Positions 1 through 12,211 of a DNA stretch of 64,000 bases are shown one piece after another. The DNA lies in assembly GCA_905250125.1 (NCBI GenBank), contig CAJNOL010000017.1:356666-420665 (forward strand), given 5' to 3'. This DNA is from Rotaria sordida (taxonomy: Eukaryota > Rotifera > Eurotatoria > Philodinida > Philodinidae). The translations under genes and the position numbers were made by a program. The notes beneath the pieces were generated by a model, which was given only the letters and a program-made list of their open reading frames with translations, made no database searches and was not told the origin of the DNA. The first letter of the stretch is position 1. Every line of letters begins with the position of its first letter.

Positions 1-1599
1 CTATACCCACTTGATGTTCTTAAAAACATTAGTGATTACTAACAAAGTTTGGAATTTTTTAGATTGTTTTTTTAATCCTGTGACGGAGATAATGGAAAAC
101 TCCTAACAACAAGAAGATAAATTAATTTACATATAATTTGTTTGTCTCATAGGATGAGACGATCCCCAAAAAATTCCCATCTCATCCCATGAAACTCATG
201 GGATGAAACTTTTCCATCCCACGCGGAGCCCTGGTGTTGATATAGTGACCGTATATTTATTACTTTGTCGCACATGTTTATTTGATCACATGTTGGATTG
301 ACATGATATATTTTAAACAATACATCATGGTGATTTTTTATAATGGTAATTGGGATAATTAATCTTTTTCCTTAGTGTTATTAAAAAAAATTTTTTTTTC
401 GTTAATTTATCCAAAATCTACAATGTTTATTATCGAAAATATAATAAACCTCTTCCCGCAATAGAAGATTCCGAGTCTTCTATTGTGTCGCAGGTATTTT
501 TATTATTTTTTAATTAAAAGAATTTTTCGAAAAACTAAAAAGATTTCGAGGATTTAGAAAGAAATTTTTAGAATTTTAAATGCCAAGAAATAATGTTGAC
601 GTCAATCTTTTAACTCTGAAAACTAAGCGTATTTTGCGAAAAATCAATCAATCAAGAGAAGTCTTTTATTACGTTCAACACATCGTACCTGAAGGGAGGT
701 GTTTTATTCCGAGGATGGATTTAGTTTTTAAGTGAAAACGAAAAATTGATATTTAGCGATTATTAGAATTTTCTTGTTAGTCTTGGAATTAGCAATATTA
801 AAAAACTAATAAATTTCTGTTTTTCACTTTATTATTTCTTTCATAAACTATTTCGAACAACCGTTGTTAAATTTTTCTTGTTTTGACATCAACTAACATT
901 TATAGTTTTAAATATGATCGGTAGTTGGATGAATTCGATATTTTTTTGATGTTGTTCTATTTATTGTGCTTCTTATATGTTATTTTAGATTATCTTATTA
1001 TCCATTTTAATGGTTTCCAATGGATTCATTTTTTTTTTCGCTTCTTAATTGATTATCAAATGATTGATAAGTAATAGATGTCGTTCGATACACAATTAAT
1101 AAAAATAAGATAAAAATAATAATAAATAGATAAAGAATTTTATTCTTTGTAAATAAACAATATTATTCAATATTTGTTATTGTTTTTTTTGTTTTATTGT
1201 CTATCATCAATTGGATAAGTTAAACATACATAATATTCAAATGACTCATTTATTTAACAATATATCCTTCAAAATATTGAGTTACAAATCACTCTATCAC
1301 CTTTTCAAATTAATTTTCTCTCTTATAGACAAATAATCGTAACAAAAAAATAAGGAAAAAAATAAATAAATAAAACTATACCCTACGACTAATTCTATTG
1401 CGTAAATGAAGTGGGTCAACAGAAGAAAAAGAAAAAAAAAAGCACATGAATCATTATTAAAACATTGCTATCATCAAATTGTTTATCTTCCAACCACTTC
1501 GTATATGAAATTCATTTTTATTTTTATTTTTTGTTTAGATGATTATTTAAATGCGTTTTTAACGACACAAAACAAAAAAAAACAAATATTTTTCCATCA
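1..1599. other. Non-coding DNA upstream of MTMR
   Basis: No supportable gene. It is AT-rich with short A/T runs. The first ~235 bases look like a transposon end (separate entry). The rest presumably holds the promoter and 5' UTR of the gene starting at 1600, but no promoter motif can be named. Confidence 0.5.
140..233 (-). mobile_element. Possible hAT-like transposon end
   Basis: Read on the minus strand from 233 the sequence starts CAGGGCTCCGCGTGGGATGG, and CAGGG-type ends are typical of hAT elements. A short palindrome follows at about 183-205, where CATCCCATG pairs with CATGGGATG, and related GGATGAG words recur at 150-165. The other end lies outside the window and no transposase is visible, so the family call is tentative. 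Confidence 0.3.
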
Positions 1600-3545
1600 A
1601 TGGTTGTCGGAGGTCCATCACCGGTGACAATTGTCGAAGAAGAAGATATTAATGTATGTGAATTATCAAATTCTGTTAGTGATGCAGCACCTTCATCATC
1701 AAATACAACAGAATTACCTATTGATCAAACAAATAATATAAATGAATTTCCATTTGAATTTTTATCTGGTGAAGAATTAATTGATCATAATATGGATTTA
1801 ACTGATGGTTATATTTATTTAACAACATATCGTTTATTTGCATTTTCAAATCAATCATCATCATCACATTGTTCATTTATTAATTATCCAATACGTTTAA
1901 TTGAAACAATTGAAGTAAAAGATAATATTTATTTATCTATACAATGTAAAGATATTCGTTCATTTCGTTTAATGTTTACAACAACTGAAAAATGTTGTTA
2001 TTGGTTTAAAAAATTAAATGAATATATAACAACATTAATATGTTTAGATGATTTATTTGCTATTAAATATGCTTTAAATAAATCTCAACAAGATAATAAT
2101 ATAAAACATGATTATATTCGTCAAGAATTTATACGTTTACAATTAGATTCTTATCCATGGCGTTTAACAGATATAAATCATGATTATAAATTATCTCCAA
2201 GTTATCCAAATATTTGTGTTGTACCAGCAAATATAACTGATGACGAAGTTCATGAAGTAGCAAAATTTCGTTCATATAAACGTTTTCCAACTATTGTTTG
2301 GAGGTAAATTGGTTTTTTTTATGATGATATTATTATTATCTTTTTTTTGTAAATATTAGACATAATAATGGTGCAGTTATTGCACGAACAAGTCAACCAG
2401 AAGTTGGATGGCTTTTTTGGCGTTCAAAAGAAGATGAAAAAATGATTCAAGCTATAATGAATGCTTGTAAAACAACAACAACAACAACAGAAGATTCCAC
2501 TAATGAAATAAATTCAAATCGTTTATTAATTCTTGATGCACGAAGTTATACAGCAGCACTTGCAAATCGTGCTAAAGGTGGTGGTTTTGAACATCCACCT
2601 TATTATTCAGATTGTGATGTACAATTTATGAATTTACCTAATATTCATGTTATACGAAAAAGTGCATATATGTTAAGAGTTGCTGTTGCTAATGCAGTAC
2701 AAGGAGAACAGTAAGATAGAAATTTTAGTTTTTGTATACTGTAGAAAGGAAAAACATCGAAAAATTTTTATTTTTGACATAAGGGAGTGTATGTGAGGGG
2801 TGTAGGTGTGCGTTCGAGTCTTCTTTTCACCTACACATTCACACCCACCCTGGGAACATCACTTTTTTCTTTTCCACCTTTCCTACTACCAATCAAACTA
2901 ATAGTAAATTCAATAGCAATAAGAGTAGAAGATTCGTACATTGGCTCTTTTTTTTATTTATTGATACGATTCATTAATTTTTCAGGTAAAAAATTGTGTC
3001 GATTAAGTAAATCGATTATTTTTTTTCGGATTGTTTTTGAATATGTGAATGAAAAAATAAAATTCAATTTTTCTGTTATTTTATCAGTAGATTCTGCATT
3101 TTCATTTTCGATAAATTTATTTATTTTAGTTGGCTAGCACAATTAGAATCTTCAAGATGGTTACATAATTTATCTGCATTAATAAATGCAGCATCATTTG
3201 TTGTTGCTACTGTTAATAATCATGCTCGACCAGTACTTATTCATTGTTCAGATGGTTGGGATCGTACACCACAAATTACAACATTAGCTGAAATAATGCT
3301 TGATTCATATTATCGTACAATAGAAGGTTTTCAAATATTAGTACAACGTGAATGGATTGCATTTGGTCATAAATTTGCTGATCGTTGTGGACATGGAAAT
3401 GGTGCAAATGATCTTCATGAACGTAGTCCAGTTTTTCTTCAATGGCTTGATTGTATTTATCAATTATATATACAAAATCCAACTGCATTTGAATTTAATG
3501 AAATGTTTCTTGTAAGATTTCAATTTACATTTATCCTTAAAAAAA

Positions 3546-3580
<35 letters not shown>

Positions 3581-6500
3581 TTTTAATTTAGTTGAAATTA
3601 GCACATCATACATATACTTGTTTATATGGAACATTTTTATGTAATACAGATTTTGAACGTACAACAACTAATTTAGAAAGTCGAACATTAAGTATATGGA
3701 GTTTATTAAATGTTAATTCAAAACAATTTATTAATCATTCATATAATAAAACAAAAAAAGAAGTAAATAAATTTTTTATTATATAAGATATAGCTAATGC
3801 AAAAATCGAGAAAAAATTAGATTTTATAGAATTATATATGAGTACATAGAGTTTACGATGCTGATTAGAGATATATAGTTTTAACACAAGAAATTTAAAA
3901 ATAGTCATTTCTCAATGATTGCTCTAACTTACACTAGCCTATCTTTCGCTGAAATAGTTTGACAAAATTTGATCGTCATGATCCGATTTGGCTTATTTCA
4001 CAAGACTAATAAGTTTATCTAGCTAATCGATACATCCTTTTAATTTTATGTCTTAGCATTGTTGAGAAAACCCACTTTGTATACAATAATGACCGAAAAT
4101 AAGATCGTATTTGAAAAATTTAGCTGAAAAACATTGACCTTTGGACTTAATCGATATGATATTCGGAATCAGCATAAAAAACTGTATCGAATAAATTATA
4201 TGTTGTCAAAAAATATTTTCCATCAAAATCTGGTCTATACTTCCCTGCACGACAAAACTGAAGAAGGACAGGTCAGATTTTGATGGAAAATATTTTTTTG
4301 ACGACATATAGTTTATTCGATGCAGTTTTTTTATTTTTCATTATGCTGAATTCGAATAAAATAATTTTAGCGAAGAATAATCAGTGTAAGGTAGAGAAAT
4401 CTTCGATTTTCAAGTGAAATATCTAATTTTGTTTTTGCTAAGGCATTTTCTTATCTAAAAACTGTATCTGTAATCAGCATCATGAGTTCCATTCATTCAT
4501 ATATAGTTCAATGAAATTTGATTTTTGCATTAGAAATACCTTACAAAAAAAAAAAACAAGTTAGTTTTTTTTTGTTTTTTATAGATTCTTTATCCTTCAT
4601 CTTCTGTTCGTGATTTAACTATATGGTCAAATTTATATTTACGTGATATTCGTTATACTCCCGTAGGTTCATCTGAACATGCTTCAAAAACAATTCCAAC
4701 ACGTATTCGTTCTTACGAAGATTTATCTACAGCTATAACAAATAATGTACATCGTTCAACATCAGATCCAAGTTTTACTGATTCATTACCTATTGAATCA
4801 TTATCAATACAAATACGTTCAAATCATAATAATTCATTACCATATCAAATTCATTCACAATATAATCGTTCATTAAATTCAACATCAACAAATAGTTTAT
4901 TTGGTCCACCACATCATCTTGGAACATTAAATGATAGTCATCATAATGTAACCAATAATTCAAATACAAATCAAATATCATTACCATTAAATAATAGTCC
5001 TGATAATCGAATAAGACAACAAAGTTTTACAACAGATGATTCATCACCTGATATAACACAATTAGCATTATCATTTCAACGTTTTTCATTAAATCTTTCG
5101 AGTGTTGATAATATATTACGAACAATGTCACGTCCACGTAAACATACAAATTCAACATCAAGTACAACATCAAGTTTATCTGATGCATGGTCATTAACAA
5201 AAATAAATTCATATGATCCAAATCAAACACAACGAATGGTTTGTTTTGAATAAAAAAAATTGATTTTTTTGTTTTTGCAAAATAAAAATGAAATTTATTT
5301 TGTTTTTTTTTAGATGCAACATTTAACATCAAATAAAATAATGAAATTAATACGAAAACGTATTGATACAGATGGTTTAACTAAAATTCCTGATCAAATT
5401 ACATCAAGAATGTTAGACAAAGAACGAACTTATCAACAACGAATTGAAAATCTTCGTGAACATGGACGACAAATGCAAAGATTTGTATATACATTAATTA
5501 ATATTAGTCATAATCAAGTATATGTACATAGAAATATTCTCAAAAAAAAAAAACGAAATTTTTTAAAATCTTTTTCTTTATTTAGAATATATCTCCATGT
5601 ATGGATGCTAGATCACAGAGTAATATAAATTCTATTGAAACATTATCATGTTCATCATGGCAAAAAATCGATAATACAGATGCTGGTATAACACGTTGGT
5701 TACCAGATTTTACTGCTCAAACATGTCATTCATGTCATGTAAAATTTCAACAATGGCCTATCTCACGTAAACATCATTGTCGAAGTAGGTAGAAAAAAAG
5801 AAAAGTTAATTTTTGAAGAATATCAAAAAAATAAAAATACTCATCCATCTTTTTTTTTGAAATGGTCATCAAATCGGAGAAAGTGAGGCGTTTCTGTACT
5901 TGAAAAATTTGGTTTGAGAAAAATGCGGTTCGTTATTTCCTTAAAACTTTTTTAAAATTTTATTGTTGTAGAATAGAGTTGTTTCCTAACAAGAATGTTC
6001 GATTAGATTTGAGTCCATATATCTATCTAGAGCAAAGAATCAATCTAATATCATTAAAATGTGATGAAGAGTATTTTGAGACTTGTAAGAGATTGTTAAT
6101 TTTATTCTGCAAAAAAGTTCTTTTTTGTCATATTCTATTTTTAAATTGTGTTGAAAGTTTGTTTTTTTTCTTTTGCCTTTTTTGTAGAAAAATATTTTTA
6201 ATCGAATGAATGTACTGAAATGTCATTTGCATATGTAAAAACACTTAAAACAAATTGACAAGAATATTTTTGAAAGAAGTTTTTCTAATAATTGAAAGTG
6301 TAAAAGAAATTGGTAATCAGTCATATTATTAAAATATGTATATTAATACACAATGAATAATTTCTATAGAGCACATGGATATGGCTTATTGTTTATGAAA
6401 AAAAAAAACAACGTATTTTTTTTTCATAGAAATATTTATTTCCAGTACTCAACAAAAAATTCATGGAAACAATTCGTAAAAGAATATTTTCGATGGAAAA

Positions 6501-7327
6501 TGCATGAGAGGAATCCTTTCCCTTACCTAAACTTTTGTTGAAAAAATTTTTTTGATTTTAAAAATCAATAAATATTATATCATTCCATGCAGTTTTTCGT
6601 GCTGATTCCAAATATGTCCTTATTTTTCTCTGAAAATAATTCTGAGACAAAAGTCACGAGGGAATCTCTTCAGCTGCCTCCTTCCGCTTTAAATAATCGT
6701 TTTGCCTGTATATACTACATAGTGTTCTAACAAAAACTCTAAAGAGGTTTGAGTTCTTAATATGTCTATTTTCTAAAGATCCGAGGTTTTCGAAAAACTC
6801 ATATTTTGATCTGAAATTTTTCCCATATAGAGAATTCAACTAGACTAGTTTTCATTAAAAAAATCCAAAAGTTTTAAACACGGTCTCAGATCTCGAAGAG
6901 ACTTTATTGAAAACTTCTGAATTATCTTAAGAAAGCTAGTCTAGTTCAGTTCTCTATATGCACAAAGCTTCAGTGTCAAAATTCGATAGCTTAGTCAAAT
7001 ATTAATTGTTACATTAAAGTTTTTTATGTGTAGAAGAATTTTTGTAAATCCAAAATTCGACCATTGACCAAAGTATATCGAATATTTAATTATATCATCT
7101 AAAGTCGAAGAAATTTCCTTAGAAGGTTCATGTTAATTAAATATGATATGTTCTTTTTGTTGACTAAAAGAATTTATATTTTAGAATGTGGAAATATATT
7201 TTGTAACAATTGTACTAATAATTACAAATTAATTCCATCATTAAATTTAAAAGAACCTGTACGTGTTTGTCGTGATTGTTTTCGTACAACCGATGATTAT
7301 AGTAATAACAATAACAATAACAATAAC

Positions 7328-7362
<35 letters not shown>

Positions 7363-7480
7363 AAGTATTGAACCAGCAAGAACGGCTACTCCAATACCTA
7401 TACAGAGTGGTTGTCGACAGTCTAATGGAACATCTAATGGATCATTTAATTCTCCAGGTGGACAAAAAGTTAAAGGATAA
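1600..7480 (+). CDS. MTMR3/4-like: Myotubularin-related lipid phosphatase with FYVE finger (MTMR3/4 type)
   Basis: Predicted to remove the 3-phosphate of PI3P and PI(3,5)P2 on endosomal or autophagic membranes. Exons: 1600-2303, 2360-2710, 3130-3511, 3592-3762, 4585-5238, 5314-5517, 5586-5784, 7185-7480; together 986 codons plus stop, in frame. A PH-GRAM region (about aa 48-180) comes first. The phosphatase domain carries the intact Cys-x5-Arg loop CSDGWDRT (Cys ~391, Arg ~397) followed by the strongly conserved RTIEGF and FGHKFADRCGHG. A long Ser/Asn-rich linker and a short coiled coil precede the C-terminal FYVE zinc finger (RKHHCR, CG, RVC). The FYVE finger after the phosphatase is the MTMR3/MTMR4 arrangement. 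The FYVE is split by a 1.4 kb intron, and the last exon ends in an Asn run. The start at 1600 is the first Met of the open frame; an upstream coding exon is not excluded. Confidence 0.95.
3795..4535. mobile_element. Fold-back element in MTMR intron 4
   Basis: Most of intron 3763-4584 is a long imperfect inverted repeat. The core arms at about 4180-4236 and 4275-4331 are near-perfect complements around a ~40 base loop. Outer, more decayed arms pair about 3795-3880 with 4450-4535. There is no transposase ORF, so this looks like a non-autonomous fold-back or MITE-type DNA element. Confidence 0.7.
6795..6990. mobile_element. Small fold-back element in MTMR intron 7
   Basis: Arms at about 6805-6858 and 6929-6985 are imperfect reverse complements; the core word is CTAGACTAG with flanking CATATAGAGAA. 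It lies in the large intron 5785-7184 that splits the FYVE finger. No coding capacity. Confidence 0.55.
7310..7362 (+). repeat. AAC/AAT trinucleotide run coding poly-Asn
   Basis: An imperfect AATAAC hexamer run passing into AAT repeats inside the last MTMR exon. It encodes about 19 consecutive Asn just after the FYVE finger, so its length is likely to vary between alleles. Confidence 0.9.
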
Positions 7481-8724
7481 AATAATTCATTTTTGTTTTT
7501 CGTTTTGTGTAACACAATCTATTTTTTTGCCCGCGTGACATTTTCTTTTATAGTCTATAAATTCTTTTTTGTCGAAAGACAACTAATGTCTTCTAGACTA
7601 GATCCATCATACGATTATTTTTCGTCTCTATGAGTTCGATTCATTTTCTCCTTTCTCGCTCTCGGCAATTTAGTTTCAGCCTTCAACACGTCTAACGTGT
7701 TATCATACATTATTTATTTATTTTTTGTTTTTTTTCTCCCACTATTTCTATCGTCACACAGTGGGTTCATATTTTTGTCTTTTGCCGTTGTTTATATCAT
7801 TATTCTTGTGTATATACGAACTTGTTAGTACTCATGAATGTATATGTGAATGTGGATGTTTTTGTTTTTCTTCTTTTCTCTGATGACAATATCAGTAGAA
7901 AATCTTTTTTTCTTGGTACAATATATATATAAATATATTACTGAATACACATACACTTTTAAAAACAAATTCTTAAGTCTTAAGATCTATATATTTTTTT
8001 TTGACTCTTTACTCATTGTCGTAAATAGCATATTTAGTTTTTGTTTTTCTTGTTTGTGTTATGTTTTTGTTTTTGTTTTTGTTTTCTTTTTCTCTTTTCA
8101 AGGTCTTATCTGCTTTCTTCTGCACAAGTGTATGGTCAAAAAGAACGAAACAAAAGACAACAAAATGAATAGATAGACGTGTGATGAGCACTTTCGAATA
8201 AATCTATGAAAAGAAAATTTGTGTTTTTTTTTTTGGATAAGATTCTTAAAAGATGGAATTGATGTGAGGAAAAGATTGAAATGAAAAAGAACCAGTAATG
8301 CATGAGCCCCTTAAGACAAGTTTGAAAACTTGATCTTTAGCTGTACAATGTCGGATTGATTTGTATTGTAATTTATTTGAAAAGAAAAAGTCTGAATAAT
8401 AGAAGGGCTCAAATTTGTTTAGATGTTTAATATTATACTTTTTTTTCAAATATACAGTTATTTCTTTTGGATTTATATCTTGATATAAAATTCTTTTAAA
8501 GACAATAAAGAACGCTAGAGCATGGCTGACATATACTAAAGAAACAATTTCTTGTTGCACTAATTTGATCTTTGAACTATACTTTTCAGTACAAACGATA
8601 ATTCGATTTAATTTGACATTCTACTATATACTGATTTCAGCACAAGGAGTTTTTAAGTCTGTGGGGAAAACTGAGACTGGTCTATTTAAGGCAGCATATA
8701 TTGTATGAGAATAGGGAATCTCCA
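7481..8724. other. Intergenic DNA downstream of MTMR
   Basis: No supportable gene. It contains T-rich stretches and short low-complexity runs such as repeated TTTTTG near 8060-8090. The small open frames here lack similarity and codon structure like the true exons. Confidence 0.6.
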
Positions 8725-8734
8725 AGTGTCATAT

Positions 8735-10210
8735 CACTTTTCGATTGAGACGATGTTCATTTGGTGAGTACTAGAAAACTCTAGAATGGTTTGGTTTTCC
8801 AAGCCTTCGTTCTCGAGATATCGAAATTTTACTGGATTTTTCAACAACAAGCTGTGGTCATGTGGAAAATTGACTTTCGAATATTGACTTCATATTTTAC
8901 TGAAACAAGTTTCTTAATGAAGCTAGTTGGTTGTGGAAGTTTTAGCTTTACCACTATCGGAATTTTAAAAGAAGGCACCTGGAAAAAATGCTTATAACTT
9001 TCGAACGAAAAGTCATAGCGACCTGCGGTTTTCAGCAATCGATAGAAGATTATAGGGGGCACATTTTTATATAAAAATCAAGGTTTAAATAATCGGTGAT
9101 TGTGGAATCACTGAAAGAGTAGGCTCGTTATTTGGTGAAATCTCAGCAGAACAAGCTGAAACTTTTAGCATATATAGTTCCACTGTACCCTAATCTTCGC
9201 TGAAAATATCGTCGATAAATCTTGTAATGGCGAGGAATGGTGAACCAATCATCATCTGGCCTTACATAAGACTCATTCACTCAAAATATTAGGAGATGGC
9301 CTCAAATTTTGGCTGAATAAATATCATAATCTAGACTTCATATCTATGCAATAGCATCGCACTTTGATCATAAAAATGTATGTAAATAGCCAAAATTCGA
9401 CGAAGAAATGATTTTCATACAGTAAGTATTTTAAAACAAATCTTTCCAACTTTCTTAAGAGAAATGCAGAATTTAGTAATATTTTCACAGTCTCTTCTCG
9501 TTCATTTAATCAAACTATGATATAATTGCATAGATATGAAGTCTAGATTATGATATTTATTCAGCCAAAATTTGAGGCAATTTCCTAATATTTTGAGTGA
9601 ATGAGAGTCTTATGTAAGGCCAGATGATGATTAGCTCACCATTCCTCGTCATTACAAGATTTATCGATGATATTTTCAGCGAAGATTGGGGTACAGTGGA
9701 ACTATATATGCTGAAAGTTTCAGCTTGTACTGCTGAGATTTCACCAAATAACGAGCCTACTCTTTCAGTGATTCCACAATCATCGATTATTTAAACCTTG
9801 ATTTTTATATAAAAATGTGCCCCCTATAATCTTCTATCGATTGCTGAAAACCGCGGGTCGCTATGACTTTTCGTTCGAAATTTATAAGCTTTTTTTCCAG
9901 GTGCCTTCTTTTAAAATTCCGATAGTAGTATTTCATTTCTAAAGATGTAAATGTATGAATAACATTTGCTTTTACACATCAGAGAATTTCGAATATTCAA
10001 TATTACAGGATAGGACATGCCACAAAAGTTATAACTTGCCCAATTAACTAATCTTATTGAAAGTCTATTTTTCACGTGATCACAACTTCTTGTGAAAAAA
10101 CCCAGTGAAATTTTTGCTATCTCGTAAACAAAGGTCTGGAAAATCAAATCATTCTAGACTGTCCTATTACTCAATAGTAGTCATCAAATAGATATCATTT
10201 TAGTCGAATA
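8735..10210. mobile_element. Large fold-back element, ~0.6 kb arms
   Basis: A long inverted repeat. The left arm, about 8735-9360, is the reverse complement of the right arm, about 9525-10210, with ~165 bases between. The inner parts (for example 9070-9355 against 9530-9800) are nearly identical; the outer parts, including 8780-8880 against 10060-10165, are more diverged. There are insertions and deletions and no transposase ORF. This is a fold-back transposon or a palindromic duplication. Confidence 0.8.
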
Positions 10211-10249
10211 GCGAGTGGACATCTGGAGAGATTCTCTCGTAAGTTAAAT

Positions 10250-12211
10250 TTAATAAATGGCATTTATCATATGTATATATCTAGTCTAATTAATATACTG
10301 ACAAAAAAACATCAACTATTTAACGCTAGAATACAAAATATATGGTGTATAGTGTGCATATTCAACAAGTCAATGGGATCTAGCTGATCTCCTTTTCTCT
10401 GGTCGTTCATACCATTTTCCTCAATTTTAAAAATTGAATAGATCATGCATATGTAACATATCAATCAAAATAAGCCAAAAGACTAATCGAATGTTCACAA
10501 ACATAAGTTTTTAATGCGCTGCGAAGCAGAGCATTTACGTAGTCGCTCGCATACGTATTCGGCCTCCACACTTTGCGTGTTTTTCGCTATAACAAAATCT
10601 GTACTTTGTGTTGCAATGTTCTAGAGAACGCTAGGTCGCTAGAAATTCGTTCAAACTATGCCAGGAAGATTCATGTGTCGAGATGGTACAAAAGTTTTTG
10701 AATCTTCAGTGAATTCCGAAAAACAGCGACTTTGATGATTTGGTCTCCATCTTTTATCCGAGATAATTACAATTGGGAAGCTAGTCTTCAGTCAGCTGAA
10801 AACTTTCGACAGGACACGACCGACTTTAGGTGAAATTGTTTCCTTGTTCGTTTTTACTTACTAGACAAACACGTCAAAAGTTATCGTTTTCTGTTGTGAT
10901 GATCTCGAGGACAGAGAGTCAGAAAATATAGAAATAGATGCTCTTGTATTGTCTTATTCATGCATTAAAGAAGGTTATCGATTTGTAGAAAATCTTTTTC
11001 TGTACGAAATTCTTATATTTGAAATCAAAACCGATTATATCTCTTCAGCTCTATACCTTTGTTACACTAGAAGTAGCAGAAGTAAAAAAGCTTATTGGAT
11101 TTCTAGCAACAGAGCAGATGTGTATCTCACCAAATAAGAATGTATCGAATGAAACTTAACATAACGCGTTGTTCTAAGTTTCATCTTCTATCTACATAGG
11201 ACTACGGTAAGCTTTTTACTTCCGATATTCAATGTAACAAAGGTATATAATTTAAGTGATAGTTGTCGTAGTGATGCATTTTGTCATGTCTGTTTTTTAA
11301 TTCCTTCTATACTTCAATCAGTTGATTTATCAACAATTAAATTTTTCGATTTATCTTTTAAGGAAAAGCGTTTTGCGATAAATCATAGAAACGATTATTC
11401 TTTTTTTATGAAATATCGATTTTTTCGATGATCGACATTGGTAGCTTCGTACACCATTTCTCACTCGAGTGAAACTTGAACGCCATCTAGTTAAATTTCT
11501 TTTGAATGCACATAGCATAAGTATTGTAATGAGCCTTGCACTATGTCGTAAGATTCATAGAATGACTATGAAACTGTTGTTTTTTTAATTATCATGGTAA
11601 ATATTTTCTATTGTATCTGTTAGTATTTCATTTGAAGGCGTATGAAATAGAATCTATTTTTGGTGTAGTTATTCTTTTTTTTTGGATATTTTGTTACAGC
11701 GTGGAAATAAAATTATTTTGTTGACGTTTAACAGAGTTTATATCTAAATTATAAGAATATTAGAATCTTGTGTAGCGAGAAAACTCTTGCTTCATCGACC
11801 AAGATTCGGCCTACATGAATCTTGTCAGAAAGCCAAGATCTATTTTTTTAAGTAAGAATCTTATACTGAAGTATATGTAAAACAAATCTTGATTGATTAT
11901 CAAGAAAAACAAAGAATAGCAACAAGAGTGTTGATTAGTGTGATGTTTGAAAATAATTCTTCATTATTTGAGTGGAATAAATTTCTACCTATACCGACCC
12001 GAAATTTATAATAGGACATTCCAGCAAACTTTAACAACTATAAAAAAAAAAATGATCTGATTTATCTTTAAAGCATCAACAACTCTCATGCAAATGTTTT
12101 ATATGCAATACTTCCACAATTTGAAAAGAAAAAAATTTTAATTGGCGCTATTATTCTGTTTTTATTATTTTTTATAAAAGTTTTCCTTGTTTTTTTTGCT
12201 CATCGATTAAT
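10250..12211. other. Intergenic DNA upstream of PLAT gene
   Basis: No gene supported. It includes the inverted repeat listed at 11050-11253 and a locally GC-richer patch near 10515-10600 starting ATGCGCTGCGAA. That word also occurs in the fold-back element near 17015, suggesting related mobile-element debris. Confidence 0.5.
11050..11253. mobile_element. Short inverted-repeat element
   Basis: Arms at about 11052-11096 and 11208-11252 are imperfect reverse complements (shared core TACCTTTGTTACA and AAGTAAAAAGCTTA). Between them is a second hairpin, about 11128-11200, around ATGAAACTTA and TAAGTTTCAT. Probably a MITE remnant. Confidence 0.55.

Noticed and set aside
2787-3137. 116-codon open frame between MTMR exons
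   Set aside because: It is intron 2711-3129; protein similarity and splice phase join the flanking exons directly.
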